Shown piece by piece: positions 60,348 to 64,000 of a stretch of DNA of 64,000 nucleotides. The stretch spans positions 62,001 through 126,000 of the forward strand of contig JAMFSR010000026.1 of NCBI GenBank assembly GCA_026225395.1. The letters are read 5' to 3'. Made by a program: the position numbers and the translations under genes. Source of the stretch: Granulicella sapmiensis (GTDB lineage: Bacteria > Acidobacteriota > Terriglobia > Terriglobales > Acidobacteriaceae). Numbering within the stretch: position 1 is the stretch's first letter; each line of letters starts with the position of its first letter. The notes beneath the pieces were generated by a model. It was not told the DNA's origin. It ran no database searches and saw only the letters and a list, made by a program, of their open reading frames with translations.

Positions 60348-61331
60348 CTAGTGGCGTATCCGGGCGATGATGTCGAGCAGGCTGGATTTCGTGAAGGGTT
60401 CGGGCGTGGCTGTCAGGATGAGGATTAGCAGGGCGACGGGGGCGAGCAGCAGAAGCTTTGGGTGTGGGAGCGGGTCGGTGTAGCGGACGGCGGGGTGGCG
60501 CATGCCGGGAAGAGAGAGCAGACCGACCCAAAGGAGCCATCCCAGCCAGTGCATGACGCCGAGATAAACCAGAGCCGCCATCACGACGTAGGTGATGCTG
60601 CGATGGAGGCGTGGGGAAAGCGAGTAGAGGATGTGTCCGCCATCGAGCTGGCCGGCCGGGAGCAGGTTGAGCGAGGTAATGAGGATGCCAATCCAGCTGG
60701 CAATGAAGACGGGATGCCAGAGCAGCGGGGCGTCGATCCGCAGGCTGAGGCTGTTGCCCAGAAGGTGAGGAAGAAGCTTGAAGAGCAGGGGGGACTGGAA
60801 GGTGACGAGCTTGTGAGGCTCGACGGGGACTTGCCTCGATAAAGCGAGGCCGATGCAGGCCATGACCAGGGCAACGAAGAAGCCGGCAATAGGGCCCACG
60901 GCCCCGATGGAAAGCAGTGCGGCCCGCGAGTGGACGCGGCTCTTGAGGCGAATGACGGCGCCAGCGGTGCCGCTGAGCGAGGGCGCAGGAATCAGGTAAG
61001 GCATGGAGACGCGGATGCCATAGGCGCGACAGGCGAAGTAGTGCCCGAACTCATGCGTGAGGAGAATTCCCAGCAGCGTGAGCGAAAAAGGCAGGCCGAG
61101 CGCGAAGTGCGACATGTTGGCGCAGACCCAGCGGAAGGGAAAGACGTCGGCGTCCGACGATAACGGAAACTTCCCCTGCTGGAAGTTCACCATGTAGCGC
61201 ATGCCCACCATCGTGGTCGAAAAGAGAGTCAGGAGCAGCAAGGCCGCCTGGATCCAGGGACGCTCAGCTTTGGCCTGTCGCGACGAGGCAGACGCGCCGC
61301 GACGTTCGTGCAGCATTACGGGAGTTGCCAT
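60348..61331 (-). CDS. Site-2-protease family M50 membrane peptidase
   Basis: Intramembrane zinc protease of 327 residues. LLTHEFGHYFACRAYGIRVS contains HExxH in the membrane helix, and LNLLPAGQLDGGHILYSLSP provides the third ligand motif NxxPAGxLDGGH. The first and other helices read SLTLLGILLTHEFG and YVVMAALVYLGVMHWLGWLL. It converges on priA with two bases between the stops. The target protein is unknown. Confidence 0.92.
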   Translation of the reverse strand: MATPVMLHERRGASASSRQAKAERPWIQAALLLLTLFSTTMVGMRYMVNFQQGKFPLSSDADVFPFRWVCANMSHFALGLPFSLTLLGILLTHEFGHYFACRAYGIRVSMPYLIPAPSLSGTAGAVIRLKSRVHSRAALLSIGAVGPIAGFFVALVMACIGLALSRQVPVEPHKLVTFQSPLLFKLLPHLLGNSLSLRIDAPLLWHPVFIASWIGILITSLNLLPAGQLDGGHILYSLSPRLHRSITYVVMAALVYLGVMHWLGWLLWVGLLSLPGMRHPAVRYTDPLPHPKLLLLAPVALLILILTATPEPFTKSSLLDIIARIRH

Positions 61332-61473
61332 CGTGCGGGCAGCACCTATCCACTTAAATTGTGATCATTCTTAGAGTTAACCAAGGAATAGCAAGAATGA
61401 CTCACAGGTGCAAGGGGATTCGCGTGGCGGGAACCACGGATACATCGAAGGATGATTCTTTTGCGACAGACGG

Positions 61474-61743
61474 CTAATCCAGCAGGTGGAGTTCCTTGCC
61501 GGGCTTGAAGCGTACCGCTTTGCCGGGCGAGATGCTGACTTCGGCGCCCGTGCGGGGGTTGCGGCCAACGCCCGTCTTGCGGGGCTTGACGGTGAAGACG
61601 CCGAAGCCACGCAGCTCGATGCGGTCACCGCCGCCCAGAGCGGTCTTCATGGCGTGGAAGATGACGTCGACCGCGGCTTCAGCCTTAGTGCGCGGCAGAC
61701 CCGTACGCTCGACTACCCGTTGAATCAGATCCTGCTTGATCAT
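61474..61743 (-). CDS. HU/IHF-family DNA-binding protein
   Basis: 89-residue histone-like protein that bends DNA. MIKQDLIQRVVERTGLPRTK helix, GDRIELRGFGVFTVKPRKTG beta arm and NPRTGAEVSISPGKAVRFKP are the family signature; the PRTGxxV loop inserts proline in DNA. Whether it acts as HU or as an IHF subunit cannot be settled. The gene is single, with a 142-base gap to the M50 gene. Confidence 0.93.
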   Translation of the reverse strand: MIKQDLIQRVVERTGLPRTKAEAAVDVIFHAMKTALGGGDRIELRGFGVFTVKPRKTGVGRNPRTGAEVSISPGKAVRFKPGKELHLLD

Positions 61744-61994
61744 GGAGCGTACCTCTCCCTTTGGGGGATAGCCAGGTTCGCTAAACTCCGGCGTGCGGCT
61801 ATTCCCTGTTTCCGATGGTAGAAAGAGCGATTTCGGTTGTCAATGTGGGTGTAACCGTCTTTGAGGCTCCGGCAACCGGGTCCGCGGTTTCAATGTGTGG
61901 GTTCACAGCACTTTACGATAGGCTCAATGGAACACAGAAGCAGTGAGCTAAGACTAGCACCTGCATATTTCCCGTGGGATGCACGAGGAGCAAG

Positions 61995-62549
61995 ATGGCC
62001 ATTAAGAGCGATAAGTGGATTCGGCGGCAGTCGGTAGAGAACAAGATGATTGAGCCCTTCTGCGAGAAGCAGGTGAAGGAAGGCGTGATTTCTTACGGGC
62101 TTTCTTCTTATGGGTACGATCTGCGGGTTTCCGACGAGTTCAAGATTTTTACGAATGTGAACAGCGCGATCATCGATCCGAAGAACTTCGATGAGCGGTC
62201 GTTTGTAACGGTGACGGCGCCGAGTATTATCGTTCCGCCGAATTCTTTCGCGCTGGCGCGGTCGGTGGAATACTTCCGGATTCCCCGCGATGTGCTGACG
62301 ATCTGCGTGGGCAAGAGCACCTATGCGCGGTGTGGCATTATCGTGAACGTGACACCGTTTGAGCCGGAGTGGGAGGGTTTTGTGACGCTGGAGATTTCAA
62401 ACACAACGCCACTGCCTGCCCGGATTTATGCCAATGAAGGTCTTTGTCAGATTTTGTTCTTCCAGAGCGACGAAGTGTGCGAAGTCAGCTACGGCGACCG
62501 CAATGGAAAGTATCAACGGCAGCAGGGAATCGTGCTTCCAAAGCTCTAG
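61995..62549 (+). CDS. dcd: dCTP deaminase
   Basis: Converts dCTP to dUTP for thymidylate synthesis. The protein has 184 residues. [20 protein letters not shown] is the N-terminal signature, and [20 protein letters not shown] with [20 protein letters not shown] the late one. The start at 61995 follows CGAGGAG; an upstream GTG adds seven residues of doubtful value. Confidence 0.93.
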   Translation: MAIKSDKWIRRQSVENKMIEPFCEKQVKEGVISYGLSSYGYDLRVSDEFKIFTNVNSAIIDPKNFDERSFVTVTAPSIIVPPNSFALARSVEYFRIPRDVLTICVGKSTYARCGIIVNVTPFEPEWEGFVTLEISNTTPLPARIYANEGLCQILFFQSDEVCEVSYGDRNGKYQRQQGIVLPKL

Positions 62550-62672
62550 TCCAATCGAAACCGGGTCCCGTATCGCTGAAACGATTGCACGCCTGCGTAC
62601 TAGGTCCATGCGGGAGTCAATTCAAAATGTGTCGGTCAGGGGCCAGGCAAGCGGCCTGTCTGCGGAGTGTTG

Positions 62673-63347
62673 ATGAAAGTCGATGGCAGGGTGAGGGTTG
62701 GTGTGGTCGCGGCCGATCCTTTGCGCCAATTGGGGCTGGTCACCATTCTGCAGGAGTCGGTGGGGCTGCAGGCAACGCCAATGGAGCTGGAGCAGGTGGC
62801 CGCGGACAGAAAGCTCGCGGCGTTGCTGATCGATGTTCACTCCTGCGGACTAGCGCTGACGGACATCATTATGCGGCTGCGGGCAGAACGTGGCGATATG
62901 AAGATCGTGGTGGTCGGCCAGTCGTTGGATCCCAACCTTATACAGGCCGTCATCGGCGCCGGGGCCAAAGGGTATTTGCTCGAAACCTCGGACGAGCGTG
63001 AGATCGCCATGGCGATGGACGTAGTGCTCGACGGCTCGGTGTGGGCGCCGAGAAAGATTCTGGCGCGGCTCATCGATGCCTCTGGGATAGGAGCGCCTGC
63101 CAGCTCGAACCCCGGTGAGGGGATTGCGGAGAGGATGACCCCGCGGGAGCAGGAGGTGCTGCTGCTGCTGATGGATGGAAGCTCGAACCGGCAGATCGCC
63201 AGGGCCATGGGGATTGATGAAGTAACGGTGAAAGCTCACCTGGGGCGCATGCTGCGCAAAACAGGATCGAGCAACAGGATTGAGCTCACCCTTCGCGCCA
63301 TGGAAGAGCAGGCGGCGAACTCCGACAACGAAACGGCGCCGGCGTAA
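62673..63347 (+). CDS. LuxR/NarL-type response regulator
   Basis: 224 residues. The N-terminal receiver-like domain (VRVGVVAADPLRQLGLVTIL, AALLIDVHSCG) has the expected spacing, but one of the two early acidic residues is Ala, so phosphorylation may be weakened. MTPREQEVLLLLMDGSSNRQ and IARAMGIDEVTVKAHLGRML are the LuxR-type helix-turn-helix. No histidine kinase gene is nearby, so the partner is unknown. The ATG at 62673 has GGAG at 5 bases; GTG and TTG codons just upstream are less likely. Confidence 0.87.
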   Translation: MKVDGRVRVGVVAADPLRQLGLVTILQESVGLQATPMELEQVAADRKLAALLIDVHSCGLALTDIIMRLRAERGDMKIVVVGQSLDPNLIQAVIGAGAKGYLLETSDEREIAMAMDVVLDGSVWAPRKILARLIDASGIGAPASSNPGEGIAERMTPREQEVLLLLMDGSSNRQIARAMGIDEVTVKAHLGRMLRKTGSSNRIELTLRAMEEQAANSDNETAPA

Positions 63348-63485
63348 GAGTGGCGGGACGGCACGTTTTTATGAGCGATCGATATGTGTCGCTCCACGGT
63401 ACCCAAAGGTATACATCCCTCCGTACTCTTGCGGGTTGTCCGGGAGTGGGTCAAAGTGAAGAGGTATCACAGACCTGGGAGAAGC

Positions 63486-63537
63486 GGGGTTGCGAGTGGT
63501 GGCTGGAAACGGCGACTTCTTCGCAACCCCCATTTTT
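63486..63537 (+). terminator. Terminator after the LuxR-type gene
   Basis: 10-base perfect stem GGGGTTGCGA/TCGCAACCCC (63486-63495 with 63521-63530), 25-base loop, then CATTTTTT. It lies 139 bases after the stop, so it may also end a short transcript starting in that gap. Confidence 0.7.
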
Positions 63538-63638
63538 TCTTGTGTCGCCTACCTGTGCAACCTAACAGGTACGCCTTGTATCTGACTCTCTTGTAGCGGA
63601 TAGGTATGGACCGCGAATCAGATTTGAAAGGCAAGATC

Positions 63639-64000
63639 ATGAAGAAAATTACTGGAGTTTTTTGTGCCCTGGCGATGTCTGCTGGAATGCTTCCTGCACA
63701 CGCGCAGGACGCGAAGCTCGATGACCGGTTGAACTCTGCCGCGGCTGTGATCGACGAAGTGATGTCCGTCCCGGACAAAGGCATTCCTCAGTCAATTCTC
63801 GCCGGCGCTGCATGCGTTGTGGTCGTTCCCCACTACAAAAAGGGTGCTTTCGTGTTTGGCGCGCAATATGGCCAGGGCGTCGCGACCTGCCGCACACCGC
63901 ATGGTTGGTCTGCTCCCGTATTTGTTCGTCTTGAAGGCGGCAGCTTTGGCTGGCAGATTGGCGGACAATCGACTGACCTGATTCTCGTCGCCATGAATGA
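63639..64000 (+). CDS. SYLF-domain (YSC84-like) protein, 5-prime part
   Basis: Runs off the right edge; the first 120 residues are seen. MKKITGVFCALAMSAGMLPA is a signal peptide cleaved at HAQD. The body IDEVMSVPDKGIPQSILAGA, ACVVVVPHYKKGAFVFGAQY, and FGWQIGGQSTDLILVAMN is the lipid-binding SYLF/YSC84 signature of periplasmic proteins. AAAGG precedes the ATG; an in-frame ATG at 63606 would place the signal peptide internally and is less likely. Confidence 0.88.
   Translation, partial: MKKITGVFCALAMSAGMLPAHAQDAKLDDRLNSAAAVIDEVMSVPDKGIPQSILAGAACVVVVPHYKKGAFVFGAQYGQGVATCRTPHGWSAPVFVRLEGGSFGWQIGGQSTDLILVAMN

Noticed and set aside
63350-63565. 71-residue frame after the LuxR gene
   Set aside because: Overlaps the terminator hairpin and has no ribosome site or protein-like pattern.
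1-64000. tRNA, rRNA and CRISPR arrays
   Set aside because: Read through the intergenic stretches for cloverleaf-like patterns, conserved rRNA segments and regularly spaced repeats; none found. The heptamer arrays have no spacers.

Overview
The window looks like a chromosomal segment of an Acidobacteriota bacterium, most likely class Terriglobia (Acidobacteriaceae). Evidence: two giant Oar-like TonB-dependent receptors with an N-terminal carboxypeptidase-regulatory domain, a VWFA-related secreted protein of acidobacterial type, secreted proteins built from Ig-like repeats, several secreted glycoside hydrolases, and a moderately high GC. No rRNA, tRNA or CRISPR array was recognised.

Left part (0-27 kb) is an accessory, carbohydrate-oriented region. 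(1) 0.3-9.4 kb: a LacI regulator diverges from a five-part set: TonB-dependent receptor, GRP-type sugar transporter, ribokinase-family kinase, and a secreted protein joining a TIM-barrel-like domain to a sulfatase-modifying-factor (FGE-like) domain. Two TGAAA-N2-TTTCA palindromes flank the divergent promoter. (2) 9.5-11.4 kb: decayed DNA with a PLD-family nuclease relic. (3) 11.4-19.7 kb: a very large secreted subtilisin-like protease with seven Ig-like repeats, split by one frameshift, followed by a small outer-membrane protein; then another Ig-type protein relic. (4) 19.7-27.0 kb: a second receptor / LacI regulator / GH92 alpha-mannosidase locus with a clear promoter and a LacI-type operator.

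Middle (27-45 kb) is mostly housekeeping: a translationally coupled mutS-anmK-peptide-binding-protein operon, a GH43-like hydrolase, a HemX/CcsA-like protein coupled to hemA, ispF and ispD with an SDR/ArsR pair and a hypothetical gene between them, tilS and ftsH.

Right part (45-64 kb): manganese catalase, M1 peptidase-lptE-holA, VWFA protein, CocE/NonD hydrolase, a Fic toxin/antitoxin pair whose toxin is frameshifted inside its catalytic motif, an M24 peptidase, fbp-alaX-like editing protein-cupin-priA, an M50 peptidase, an HU/IHF-like protein, dcd, a LuxR-type regulator, and the start of a SYLF-domain protein cut by the window edge.

The most unexpected sequence-level signals are a family of short heptamer arrays (units ending in C/T-A-G) at four places in the right half, two of them inside conserved genes; the Fic frameshift; the split protease whose usual histidine motif is replaced; and the FGE-domain fusion that lacks the catalytic cysteine pair.
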